DNA of 7,590 nt from Thermoleophilia bacterium (GCA_013362295.1 JABFWJ010000337.1:1-7590), one strand, 5' to 3'. Shown: positions 1 to 6,247, counted from the first letter of the stretch. Numbers and translations: made by a program. Notes: generated by a model not told the origin, from the letters alone.

Positions 1-389
1 GACGGAAGCGGCCCCACTGCCGGCACGCGCGTGGTCGGGCTCGTCAGGCGCGGCGCCTGGGCCGAGCTGGTCGCCGTCCCGACCGCGCAGCTGGCAGTGA
101 TCCCCGCGTCGGTGTCGGATGCAGGCGCCGCGACGGGCGGCGTGGGCCGATACGCGGTGCAGCTCGCCGCGCTGGCGCGAGCCGTCGTCACCGCGCTCGT
201 TCGACCTGGTCGTCGATGCAGTCGGCGGCACGACCTTCGCCACAGCGATTGAGCATCTCGCGGCGCGCGGGCTCGTCGTCAACCTCGCAACCGACAGCGC
301 CGAGGCGCTCGTCGCCTTCCGCGCAGCGCGCTTCGACCGCCGCTGCCTTGCGGGGCCGGGAGATCTCCGGCAAGGCGGTGCTGTACGTC
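1..389 (+). pseudogene. Relic of a medium-chain (MDR) quinone oxidoreductase/alcohol dehydrogenase-like gene
   Basis: Three blocks in three different frames read as one NAD(P)H-dependent MDR enzyme, in the correct order. Block 1 (bases 1-180, frame 1) has the substrate-domain strand GTRVVGLVRRGAWAELVAVP followed by VSDA. It then jumps directly to the nucleotide-binding glycine motif ATGGVGRYAVQLA; the roughly 30 residues that normally separate these are absent. Block 2 (199-342, frame 2) has FDLVVDAVGG and the later GLVVNLAT strand. Block 3 (about 340-389, frame 3) has the C-terminal signature REISGKAVLYV, where the family typically ends. About 30 residues are missing between blocks 1 and 2, and a larger piece between 2 and 3. 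The 5' end lies outside the window. The enzyme cannot be functional as read. The tail converges on, and just overlaps, the MFS gene. Family assignment is from recognised motifs; the size of the gaps is estimated from memory of the family. Confidence 0.8.
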
Positions 390-1616
390 ACACCGGCGAC
401 GGAGCGAGAGCGCGGCTGGGGCGTGGTCGCCAGACGAGCGTCGCGAGCGCCGTGAGGCCGACGGTTGCGGCACCCGAAGCGGTGAGCGTCCAGCCGGCGC
501 CGATGCCGGCGACGATCGGGCCGCCGATCGCGGTGCCGAGCGGCGTGGCGACGATCAGCGCCGCGCTGCGCGCGGCCAGCACACTCGGCAGGTTCGCGGT
601 CGTCGTGATCGACTGGAAGAGCGCGTACGTGAGCGGCACGAACGGGCCGTAGACGAGGCCGCCAACGGCGAAGCAGATGAGCGTGACGCCGAGCGGCGCG
701 AACGCGAACGGCACCAGGCAGGCACCCCAGCCCGCGACGATCAGGAGCACGATCCGACGGGTCGCGCGGCTGCGAAGCGCACCCACAAGGAGGGTCGAGA
801 CGAGGGCGCCGACGCCGAAGCTCGTCCAGTAGGCGCCGAGGATTCGCGCGTGCGCGTCCAGGTCGTGGGCAACGTAGACCGGCAGGGCGCGTCCTCGACG
901 GGGCCGTAGAGAAAGAAGAAGAACCACGTGAGGACGATCAGGCCGAGCAGGTCGTTCCGGCGGAGGAGCCGGAAGCCCGACTCGGCGGCCTGGGCATCGA
1001 CCGGCTCGTCGGTCGACCGCGAGGCCGTGTGCGTGCGCCACGCCTGCCCGCCGAGGAAGGCGAAGGAGGCGGCGTCGAACGCGAGCAGCCAGCCGGGCGC
1101 GATCCTGGCCAGGAGCAGGCCGGCCATTGCCGGCCCGAGGATCGTCGCGAGCCAGACCTGCGCGCTCGCGAGCGAGTTGGCCGCGAGACGCCCGTCCTCC
1201 CCGCCGAGCTCAGCGAGCAGCGTGTACTGACCCGCCCTCCCCCAGCTCGTCAGCAGCGACGAACCGGCGAGGAGGGCGACGTAGGCGGCGGGCGACAGCG
1301 CACTGCGCGCCGAGAGCACGACGACGGCGCCGAGGAAGCCCGCGCGAAGCAGGGAATCGGCGAGCACGAGCGTGCGCGCGGGACGATGGCGGAGGTACCT
1401 GCCGAGGGCGAGTGCTCCCACCGCCCCCGGCAGCGTGTAGGCGGCGACTGCAAGGCCGACGAAGAGGCCGAGCCTGCCCGCAGGCGCGGTTCGGACGGCG
1501 AGCCACGCGATCGTGACGATGCTCATCCCGTCGCCGAGCGCGGAGACGCCGAGTCCCGAGAGCAGCCGCCGGGCGCCGCGGTCTCGGAGCAGCACGCGAT
1601 AGGCGCGCGGGATCAA
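388..1616 (-). pseudogene. MFS exporter (EntS/MFS_3-like), single frameshift
   Basis: A 12-helix major facilitator superfamily transporter, expected to export a drug or small molecule from the membrane. The first half, read from 1616, has the N-terminal VSALGDGMSIVTIAWLAV helix typical of MFS_3/EntS-like exporters and a loop 2-3 motif (GRYLRHRPARTLVLAD). It continues to FFFFLYGPVED near base 893. There the frame breaks, and the expected sequence ALPVYVAHDL continues in the next frame down to a TGA at 388-390. The two halves total 1229 bases, one short of 410 codons, so a single missing base at about 886-896 explains everything. The first half alone would give a truncated six- to seven-helix product. 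The likely start is TTG at 1616-1614, whose TTGA overlaps the TGA of the upstream DUF1801 gene, so translation is probably coupled. There is no homopolymer run at the break. It is either a recent pseudogene or a sequence error. The MarR-type context suggests inducible efflux. Confidence 0.82.
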
Positions 1617-2062
1617 CGCACCGCCTTCTTCACGAGCGTGCCGATCTTCGCCTCTTCCTTCGCGGTCAGCTCCTTCAGCGCGAACGCGACCGGCCACACG
1701 GCGCCGTCGTCGAGGTTCGCCGCGTCGTTGAAGCCGAACGTCGCGTACCGATCCTTGAATTTCGCCGCGTCGCGGAAGAAGCAGACGACCTTGCCGTCCT
1801 CCCGGGCGTACGCGGGCATCCCGTACCAGGTCTTCGGGACGAGGTCGGGCGCGTTGGCCGTGACGAGCGCGTGGATCCGCTTGGCCAGGGCGCGGTCCGG
1901 TTCCTTCATGGCAGCGATCGCCGCAAGCACGTCGGCCTCGCCACCCGCCTTGCTCTTCTTCGCGCGCGCCTCCGCCTTCAGCTCCCTGGCGCGCTCCTTC
2001 ATCGCGGCCTTCTCCTCGGCCGTGAATCCCTGTGACTTCTGCGTGGCCTTCGCCGGGCTCAT
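1613..2062 (-). CDS. DUF1801 (YdhG/Fra-like) family protein
   Basis: A 149-residue cytoplasmic protein. The first 40 residues form a charged Ala/Lys/Glu-rich helix (FTAEEKAAMKERARELKAEA). The DUF1801 domain follows from about residue 43, with the recognisable core KTWYGMPAYAR (77-87), then KVVCFF (91-96) and the YATFGF/DDGAVWP segments. Members are small alpha/beta proteins. Some have been named iron chaperones by similarity to frataxin-like Fra, but the biochemical role of most is unknown. The start is ATG at 2062-2060 with a good ribosome binding site (AGGAGG, six bases upstream). It is the first gene of a unit with the MFS exporter (4-base overlap) and is divergent from marR across an operator-bearing gap, so control by that repressor is likely. 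Length and composition are normal. Family call is confident; function is not. Confidence 0.85.
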   Translation of the reverse strand: MSPAKATQKSQGFTAEEKAAMKERARELKAEARAKKSKAGGEADVLAAIAAMKEPDRALAKRIHALVTANAPDLVPKTWYGMPAYAREDGKVVCFFRDAAKFKDRYATFGFNDAANLDDGAVWPVAFALKELTAKEEAKIGTLVKKAVR

Positions 2063-2068
2063 GGTCTT

Positions 2069-2074
2069 CCTCCT
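2069..2074 (-). promoter_or_regulatory. Ribosome binding site of the DUF1801 gene
   Basis: A perfect AGGAGG (minus strand) lies six bases before the ATG at 2062. It fixes the start and contrasts with the apparently leaderless genes at 4925 and 4967. Confidence 0.85.
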
Positions 2075-2090
2075 CTGCCGCTTCTCGAGG

Positions 2091-2096
2091 TATGAT
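2091..2096 (+). promoter_or_regulatory. Candidate -10 box for marR (TATGAT)
   Basis: TATGAT matches five of six bases of the TATAAT consensus and overlaps the left edge of the operator palindrome. Transcription would start near 2103, inside the palindrome, so MarR binding would repress its own gene. No convincing -35 was seen at the usual spacing. An alternative -10 on this strand is TATATG at 2126-2131. Confidence 0.4.
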
Positions 2097-2109
2097 TTGT
2101 ATTACAAAT
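2095..2109. promoter_or_regulatory. Perfect 15-bp palindrome, probable MarR operator
   Basis: The sequence ATTTGTATTACAAAT has two perfect 7-base arms (ATTTGTA/TACAAAT) around a central T. It lies in the short gap between marR and the divergent DUF1801-MFS unit. Size, symmetry and AT-richness in a GC-rich region fit a winged-helix MarR dimer site. Binding by the adjacent MarR is inferred. Confidence 0.75.
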
Positions 2110-2111
2110 GG

Positions 2112-2137
2112 TTTGCAGGGCGAAGTATATGTGCAAA
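2112..2137. promoter_or_regulatory. Second inverted repeat with the same half-site (TTTGCA/TGCAAA)
   Basis: TTTGCA at 2112-2117 and its exact complement TGCAAA at 2132-2137 are separated by 14 bases, so the two half-sites sit 20 bases apart start to start, close to two helical turns. They differ by one base from the TTTGTA/TACAAA arms of the neighbouring palindrome and bracket the TATACT -10 box of the DUF1801-MFS unit. It may be a second MarR contact region or chance. Confidence 0.5.
2124..2129 (-). promoter_or_regulatory. Candidate -10 box for the DUF1801-MFS unit (TATACT)
   Basis: TATACT on the minus strand is a near-consensus -10. Transcription would start about base 2117, leaving a leader of roughly 55 bases before the ribosome binding site. 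The -35 region (about 2147-2152) is weak. The box lies inside the second inverted repeat, and the start site is just upstream of the perfect palindrome. Confidence 0.5.
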
Positions 2138-2150
2138 GATCATGTAGCCG

Positions 2151-2621
2151 ATGCCCGAGGATCCCTCCCCTGAGGTGGCCGAGTTCGCCGGCCAGCTGTT
2201 CTTCCGGCTCTGGCGAGCCTCACACAGCCAGACCGCCGCGGCGCTGCAAACGATCGGCCTGACGCCGCCGCTCTTCGCGGTGCTCAACTACCTGCAGGCG
2301 AACGAGGGCGCGATCCAGCAGCAGGTCGGCTCGGCGATGGGGATCGACCCGAGCACGATGGTCGCGCTGGTCGACCAGCTCGAGCGCGCCGGGCTCGCCA
2401 CGCGGCGACCGCACCCGCAGGATCGCCGTGCCCGCGAGGTCCTGCTCACGCCGAAGGGGCGTCGGACCCTGGAGCGGGCTCGGGAGCTGGCGGCGAAGGT
2501 CGAAGGCGACGTCCTGCGGGGCCTGTCGTTCGCCGAGCGCCGACAGCTGGTGACGCTGCTGCGGAAAGCGTTCGCGGGGGCGCCGCCGCAGCCGCTCTGG
2601 AACGCCGCCGAGGAGGACTAG
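2151..2621 (+). CDS. MarR-family transcriptional regulator
   Basis: A 156-residue winged helix-turn-helix repressor that would bind DNA as a dimer and release it on binding a small ligand. Helix 1 (about 7-35) forms the dimer region. The HTH runs over about 54-78 (QQQVGSAMGIDPSTMVALVD), and the beta wing over about 84-103 has the family signature of basic residues then LLTPKGR (TRRPHPQDRRAREVLLTPKG). The C-terminal helices (105-142) complete the dimer. Length is normal. The ATG at 2151 has no clear ribosome binding site, but no better in-frame start exists upstream because a TAG lies at 2145. It is divergent from the DUF1801-MFS unit with 88 bases between, which hold the palindromes. Autorepression plus repression of the exporter is the usual arrangement for this family. 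There is no cysteine, so an OhrR-type peroxide sensor is unlikely. The ligand is unknown. Confidence 0.92.
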   Translation: MPEDPSPEVAEFAGQLFFRLWRASHSQTAAALQTIGLTPPLFAVLNYLQANEGAIQQQVGSAMGIDPSTMVALVDQLERAGLATRRPHPQDRRAREVLLTPKGRRTLERARELAAKVEGDVLRGLSFAERRQLVTLLRKAFAGAPPQPLWNAAEED

Positions 2622-2634
2622 TGATGCGCTTCTG

Positions 2635-2880
2635 CGGTCGCGCGATCAGGAAGTGGTACTCGTTCGCCAGCCGGTAGGAGCCGTCTGCGGCCCGGAACGG
2701 CGCGAGACCGTCGACGATCGCCGTCTCAAGCTCGTGCTCGCGCTCCGGCCCGGCGAGCACGGCGAGGCCTGCGACGGCCAGCATCGCGCGGACGAGTGTC
2801 CGCTCGTCGGGGTACTCGATCACCCACGTGCTGTCGAACTCGCTCTCCGGGGTCAGGCCGGCTTCGGCGGCGAGCGCCTT
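2635..2880 (-). pseudogene. C-terminal relic of a class I SAM-dependent methyltransferase
   Basis: On the minus strand from about 2880, the frame reads ALAAEAGLTPESEFDSTWVI, then IEYPDERTLVRAMLAVAGLA. It ends with DGLAPFRAADGSYRLANEYH followed by FLIARP. This is the typical tail of class I methyltransferases (the aaGLtp turn, the helical insert, and a closing GSYRLxNexxxLIAR strand). The Rossmann core with the SAM-binding glycine motif is absent, because upstream of 2880 the sequence turns into unrelated material. The frame has no stop where the protein should end and runs on antisense into marR. No start codon context is visible. It is a dead gene tail lodged between marR and the flavoprotein gene. 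Confidence 0.65.
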
Positions 2881-2998
2881 GCCGCACCGCGAGAAGTACC
2901 TGCTGCTCGTGACCGGGTTCCTACGCCGGTACCTCGACCTGCATGCCGAGCTCGTCGACGACGTCGAGCGCGAGCTCGCCGCGGCGAGACGCGCCTAA
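2861..2998 (+). pseudogene. Unidentified C-terminal gene fragment (helical tail)
   Basis: The plus frame ending in TAA at 2996-2998 reads LPHREKYLLLVTGFLRRYLD, then LHAELVDDVERELAAARRA. It looks like a genuine amphipathic helical protein end with natural composition, but there is no start codon or recognisable domain before it. Homology-like character begins near 2876, exactly where the methyltransferase relic on the other strand stops. The TAA overlaps the TAG of the convergent flavoprotein gene. I do not recognise the family; a regulator tail is one possibility. It could also be a fortuitous frame. Confidence 0.4.
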
Positions 2999-4560
2999 AC
3001 GCGCGACGCTCTGCGGGACAGGAGCGGCGCCACGCACGCCGCGAGCTGCCGGCGGTGCTCGTCGGTCCCGAACGAGTGCATGGGATGCGGTGGCAGCGAT
3101 GTCTCCACGAGACGTCCGCCCCGCCGGACGTACACCACCGGGACGACCGTTCCGTCGACGTCGTACTCGACGGCGACCGCACACGCATCGACGCCGTCGC
3201 GATCGACGAAGTCCGCGAGCGGCACGATGCCCTGGTCGCGAATCCCATCGGTCCCGTCGACGCCGACCACCCGCGCCAGGTATCCCTTCTGCGTCCAGAG
3301 CTCCGGCGCGTGCGCGAGCTCCGCGAGCAGATGCGGGATGACCTCGTCGCCGTCGAGCGACGGCCGCTCGCGCTCGAGCCCGAAATGCTTCTCCGCGATG
3401 TGCTGCGCGAGGAGGCGGGTGTTGTAGCGGAACCCGACGACGGAGCTCGAACTGCTTGTCGCACCGTGCTTGCGTAGGCCGGGCGAGGCCTGCATCAGGT
3501 TGCCCGCGAAGTAGATCCCGGGGACCGAGACGCTCTCCCAGTACGGGGACAGCGCCGGCATCCGGTTGTCGTTGACCAGCGCGACGCCCAGGTTCGGCAG
3601 GTCGCGCACGGGCGCGCGGAACCCGGTGGCGGCGATCACCTCGTCGGCGTCGAGCGCGAGCTCCCCCTCCCACGTCGTGCCGCGCGCGTGGATGCGATAC
3701 CCGTCCGCGTGGCGTTCGACGCGCTCGATCGCCGCGTCGACGACATGGCTCCCGGTGCCGCCGCGGACGTGCTCGGTGTATGGCGAGAGGTACCGGATGC
3801 TGAGCGGCGAGAAGGCGAGCGTGGCCGTGTCGACCGGGCGCGGCGAGCCGAGCACGATGCGTCGCGCCCACGGTAGGAGGCCCTGCGCGAGCTCGAACCC
3901 CGAGTTCCGCTTGCCGACGATGAAGACGCTCTTGCCCTGATACCGATCGGGTGCGTTCGTCGCAACGTAATGCGGCGCTGCTTCGAGCCCGGGAATCGGC
4001 GCGAACCACGGCTCGGTCACGCCGATCGCGAACACGCCGATCCGGCAGCGGTACTCGCCGTCCGAGGTGCCGAGCACGAAGCCCGCCTCGTCGCGGCGCG
4101 TCGACAGCCACTCGCAGCCGTAGCGAACGCGAACGCCTCCGCGCGCGGCGAATTCGACGAGCGCCGCCTCCATCTCGGAGCGGGCCGGAACGTCGAACGT
4201 GCGGTCCATGAACTCCGGAGTGAGCGCCTGGTGCTCGCGCTCGTCGCCGACGAGGCTGTTGTGGTCGTACCACTCGTACTCGCGCGTGCCGCGCTCGAAC
4301 GGCGCGTCCGGCTTCGTCCAGCTGATCAGGCGCTGGAAGACGGGGAAGCGCCGGAACATCCCGCCCGGTGCGGGGTCGCGCGAGATCACCGCCACCCGGG
4401 GAATCCCCGTGCGGGCGAGGCTGTACGCAGCCTGCAGTCCGCCGGGCCCGCTCCCCACCACGACGACGTCGTAGTCGCCAGGCGGGAACGGGCGCGGCTC
4501 TACCCGTTCCAAACGTTCGCGGCTCGCAACCGCCGCGCTTCGATCTGGAGCATTCGCCAC
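2995..4560 (-). CDS. FAD/NAD(P)-dependent oxidoreductase (flavin monooxygenase-like)
   Basis: A predicted 521-residue cytoplasmic flavoprotein with a two-dinucleotide fold. The FAD Rossmann motif VVVVGSGPGGLQAAYSLART is at 32-51. The NAD(P) motif is at 214-225 as IVGKRNSGFELA, where the middle glycine of GxGxxG is replaced by Arg218. The ATG motif (EVIAATGF, 307-314) and the second FAD contact (GIYFAGN, 348-354) follow, as in flavin-containing monooxygenases and thioredoxin-reductase relatives. Residues from about 395 to the end (QKGYLARVVGVDG and onward) form an extra C-terminal part of about 125 residues that I do not recognise. The substrate is unknown. The longest start is GTG at 4560, overlapping the upstream cNMP-binding gene by 61 bases. 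TTG at 4512 (13-base overlap) is an alternative; neither has a clear ribosome binding site, so translational coupling is likely. The stop overlaps the plus-strand TAA at 2996. The enzyme class is confident; the reaction is not. Confidence 0.88.
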   Translation of the reverse strand: MANAPDRSAAVASRERLERVEPRPFPPGDYDVVVVGSGPGGLQAAYSLARTGIPRVAVISRDPAPGGMFRRFPVFQRLISWTKPDAPFERGTREYEWYDHNSLVGDEREHQALTPEFMDRTFDVPARSEMEAALVEFAARGGVRVRYGCEWLSTRRDEAGFVLGTSDGEYRCRIGVFAIGVTEPWFAPIPGLEAAPHYVATNAPDRYQGKSVFIVGKRNSGFELAQGLLPWARRIVLGSPRPVDTATLAFSPLSIRYLSPYTEHVRGGTGSHVVDAAIERVERHADGYRIHARGTTWEGELALDADEVIAATGFRAPVRDLPNLGVALVNDNRMPALSPYWESVSVPGIYFAGNLMQASPGLRKHGATSSSSSVVGFRYNTRLLAQHIAEKHFGLERERPSLDGDEVIPHLLAELAHAPELWTQKGYLARVVGVDGTDGIRDQGIVPLADFVDRDGVDACAVAVEYDVDGTVVPVVYVRRGGRLVETSLPPHPMHSFGTDEHRRQLAACVAPLLSRRASRV

Positions 4561-4925
4561 ATCACGCTCGGCTGCCTGAGCAGAAACGCCTTCAGCTCGT
4601 TGTCGGCGATGATCAGGCAGCGGAGCAGCGACGTCGCGATGACGTCGGCGGTCGGCGCCTCGTCGGTCAGGATCGAGATCTCGCCGAAGAAGTCGCCCCG
4701 CCTGAGGCGCGCCCGCTCCTGGCCGTCGATCACGATCTTCGCCTCGCCGTCGAGGATCACGTAGAACCCGCCGCCCGTCACATCCTGGCGGATCACGCGC
4801 TGCCCCTCGGCGAAGACTTCCTCGCCGAACGAGTGCGCGAGCGCCTCGAGCTGCGGGTGCGTCAGGTCGGCGAAGAGGCTCAGCCGGGCGAGCGCGTCGA
4901 CGTAGGTTGCCGCCGATGCGTCCAT
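4500..4925 (-). CDS. Stand-alone cyclic-nucleotide-binding-domain protein
   Basis: A protein of about 141 residues that is almost entirely one Crp/CAP_ED beta-barrel domain. Numbered from the GTG at 4949, it has LARLSLFADLTHPQLEALAH (helical entry), EGQRVIRQDVTGGGFYVILD (strands and the buried Gly turn), GDFFGEISILTDEAPTADVI (85-104, phosphate-binding cassette) and a C-terminal hinge helix. No HTH follows, so it is not a Crp-type DNA binder. FGE (88-90) of the cassette is kept, but the arginine that usually binds the cyclic phosphate (PRxA) is absent, with APTA there. I prefer the ATG at 4925 over the longer GTG frame (4949), because TAGGCT lies exactly seven bases before it as a leaderless promoter. 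It likely acts as a partner subunit or sensor for the overlapping flavoprotein. It is divergent from an adenylate cyclase gene 41 bases away. Confidence 0.88.
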   Translation of the reverse strand: MDASAATYVDALARLSLFADLTHPQLEALAHSFGEEVFAEGQRVIRQDVTGGGFYVILDGEAKIVIDGQERARLRRGDFFGEISILTDEAPTADVIATSLLRCLIIADNELKAFLLRQPSVMWRMLQIEARRLRAANVWNG

Positions 4926-4932
4926 GCCGGGC

Positions 4933-4938
4933 AGCCTA
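4933..4938 (-). promoter_or_regulatory. Leaderless-type -10 box for the cNMP-binding gene (TAGGCT)
   Basis: On the minus strand, TAGGCT is followed by GCCCGGC and then the ATG at 4925. A TANNNT box with a 7-base gap to the start codon is the typical geometry of leaderless actinobacterial transcripts, in which transcription begins at the A of ATG. No -35 or ribosome binding site is evident. Confidence 0.6.
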
Positions 4939-4953
4939 GCGGCGCTCACCCAC

Positions 4954-4959
4954 TACGCT
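4954..4959 (+). promoter_or_regulatory. Leaderless-type -10 box for the adenylate cyclase gene (TACGCT)
   Basis: TACGCT is followed by GCCCGCG and then the ATG at 4967, with the same spacing and almost the same bases as the opposing promoter. Only 15 bases separate the two -10 boxes, so RNA polymerase can hardly occupy both at once. No ribosome binding site is seen. Confidence 0.6.
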
Positions 4960-4966
4960 GCCCGCG

Positions 4967-6247
4967 ATGAGCATCTGGGGCAATCGGGTGCAGGCGCGCC
5001 TGGCGCGCATCGGCGCGGATCCGCAGGACGACGACGACACACGCGCCGACAAGGCGCTGCTCGTCCTGATCTCGGTGCTGATCCTGCCGGTGTCGCTGCT
5101 CTGGTCGGCCCTCTATCTGGCCTTCGGCTCGCCGGTCGGCTGGGTGCCGCTCGTGTACTTCGCGATCCTGCTCGCGTCGATCGTCGTCTTCTCGCGCACG
5201 GGTGACTTCGGCACGTTCCTGCGCGTCGGCCAGGTGGCGATCCTGTTCGCCCCGACGCTCTCGATGATCCCGCTGGGCGGCTTCGTCGACTCCGGCGGGG
5301 TCGGCCTGTGGGGTATCCTCGCGCCGCTTGGCGCGCTGGTGTTCAGCGACGTCCGCAATGCGGCCCGCTGGTACGCCGCCTACCTCGTCGTGTTCCTCGG
5401 CTCGGGTCTCGCCGGGGAGATCGTCGGCGGCGTGTCGCCGGCCGTCCCCGAGTGGTTCACGACCACGATGCTCGGGCTCAATGTGGCGGTCGGCGGCACG
5501 ATCGTCTTCACGCTGCTGGCCGTGTTCGCCCGCCAGCGCCGGGACGCGCTCGCGGCGCTGAGGGAGGAGCAGGCGCGGGCGGAGAGCCTGCTGCTCAACA
5601 TCCTGCCTCGCTCGATCGCCGACAGGCTCAAGGCCGAAACGCGGACGATCGCGGATCAGTTCAGCTCCGCGTCGATCCTGTTCGCCGACGTCGTCGACTT
5701 CACGCCGCTCGCGGAGCGCCTCCCGGCGGCCGAGGTGGTCGAGGTGCTCGACCACCTGTTCAGCCACTTCGACGAGCTCGCCGAGCGCCACGGGCTCGAG
5801 AAGATCAAGACGATCGGCGACTGCTACATGGTCGCGGCGGGCGTCCCCTCCCCCCGGCCGGATCACGCGCAGGCGCTCGCGTCGATGGCGCTCGACATGC
5901 AGGCGGCCGTGCGCTCGGTCGACGAGGTGGGGCACCTCGGCCTCGAGCTGCGCATCGGGATCAACTCGGGGCCGGTCGTGGCCGGCGTGATCGGAAGGAA
6001 GCGGTTCCTGTACGACCTGTGGGGCGACGCCGTGAACACCGCGAGCAGGATGGAGTCCCACGGCACCTCGGGGCGGATCCAGATCACCCGGGCGACGAAG
6101 GAGCTGCTCGAGGACGACTTCATCTGCGAGCCGCGCGGAACGATCGCGCTCAAGGGCAAGGGGGAGATGGAGGCCTGGTACCTGGTCGGCCGCCGCGTCG
6201 AGCCCCGTGCCGACGCGGAGCTGCAGGCGACCTCTACGAGATCGTGA
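4967..6247 (+). CDS. Membrane-bound class III adenylate cyclase
   Basis: A 426-residue protein that would make cAMP from ATP at the inner face of the membrane. An acidic N-terminal stretch (DDDD at 21-24) precedes about six membrane helices between 30 and 188 (for example LLVLISVLILPVSLLWSALY). A helical linker (189-222) with the LLLNILPRSIADRLK element common to cyclase transducers leads to the catalytic domain (233-410). Both metal-binding aspartates are present: D241 in FADVVDFT and D285 in KTIGDCYMV. So are the adenine-selecting pair K281 and D350 (YDLWGD), and the transition-state residues N357 and R361 (VNTASRM). The site is therefore complete and matches adenylate rather than guanylate cyclase; it should work as a homodimer. 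D244 replaces the more common glycine of FADIVGFT. The start is ATG at 4967 with a leaderless-type -10 box. It is divergent from a cNMP-binding-domain gene, a likely functional partner. Confidence 0.93.
   Translation: MSIWGNRVQARLARIGADPQDDDDTRADKALLVLISVLILPVSLLWSALYLAFGSPVGWVPLVYFAILLASIVVFSRTGDFGTFLRVGQVAILFAPTLSMIPLGGFVDSGGVGLWGILAPLGALVFSDVRNAARWYAAYLVVFLGSGLAGEIVGGVSPAVPEWFTTTMLGLNVAVGGTIVFTLLAVFARQRRDALAALREEQARAESLLLNILPRSIADRLKAETRTIADQFSSASILFADVVDFTPLAERLPAAEVVEVLDHLFSHFDELAERHGLEKIKTIGDCYMVAAGVPSPRPDHAQALASMALDMQAAVRSVDEVGHLGLELRIGINSGPVVAGVIGRKRFLYDLWGDAVNTASRMESHGTSGRIQITRATKELLEDDFICEPRGTIALKGKGEMEAWYLVGRRVEPRADAELQATSTRS

Noticed and set aside
880..900. Programmed ribosomal frameshift in the MFS gene
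   Set aside because: No slippery heptamer or following stem structure seen; a missing base is simpler.
1029..2147. 372-codon plus-strand open frame opposite the MFS and DUF1801 genes
   Set aside because: Composition is that of an antisense shadow, and it runs through the operator region; the minus-strand genes show clear family motifs.
2653..3477. 274-codon plus frame across the methyltransferase relic and flavoprotein gene
   Set aside because: Charged low-complexity text with no family resemblance; explained by GC-rich third positions of the minus-strand genes.
2921..4273. 450-codon minus frame within the flavoprotein gene
   Set aside because: Arg/Pro-rich frame-shifted shadow; the overlapping frame has both dinucleotide-binding motifs.
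4926..4949. Longer GTG start for the cNMP-binding gene
   Set aside because: The GTG at 4949 has no ribosome binding site and would put the TAGGCT promoter box inside the coding region; the ATG at 4925 has ideal leaderless spacing.
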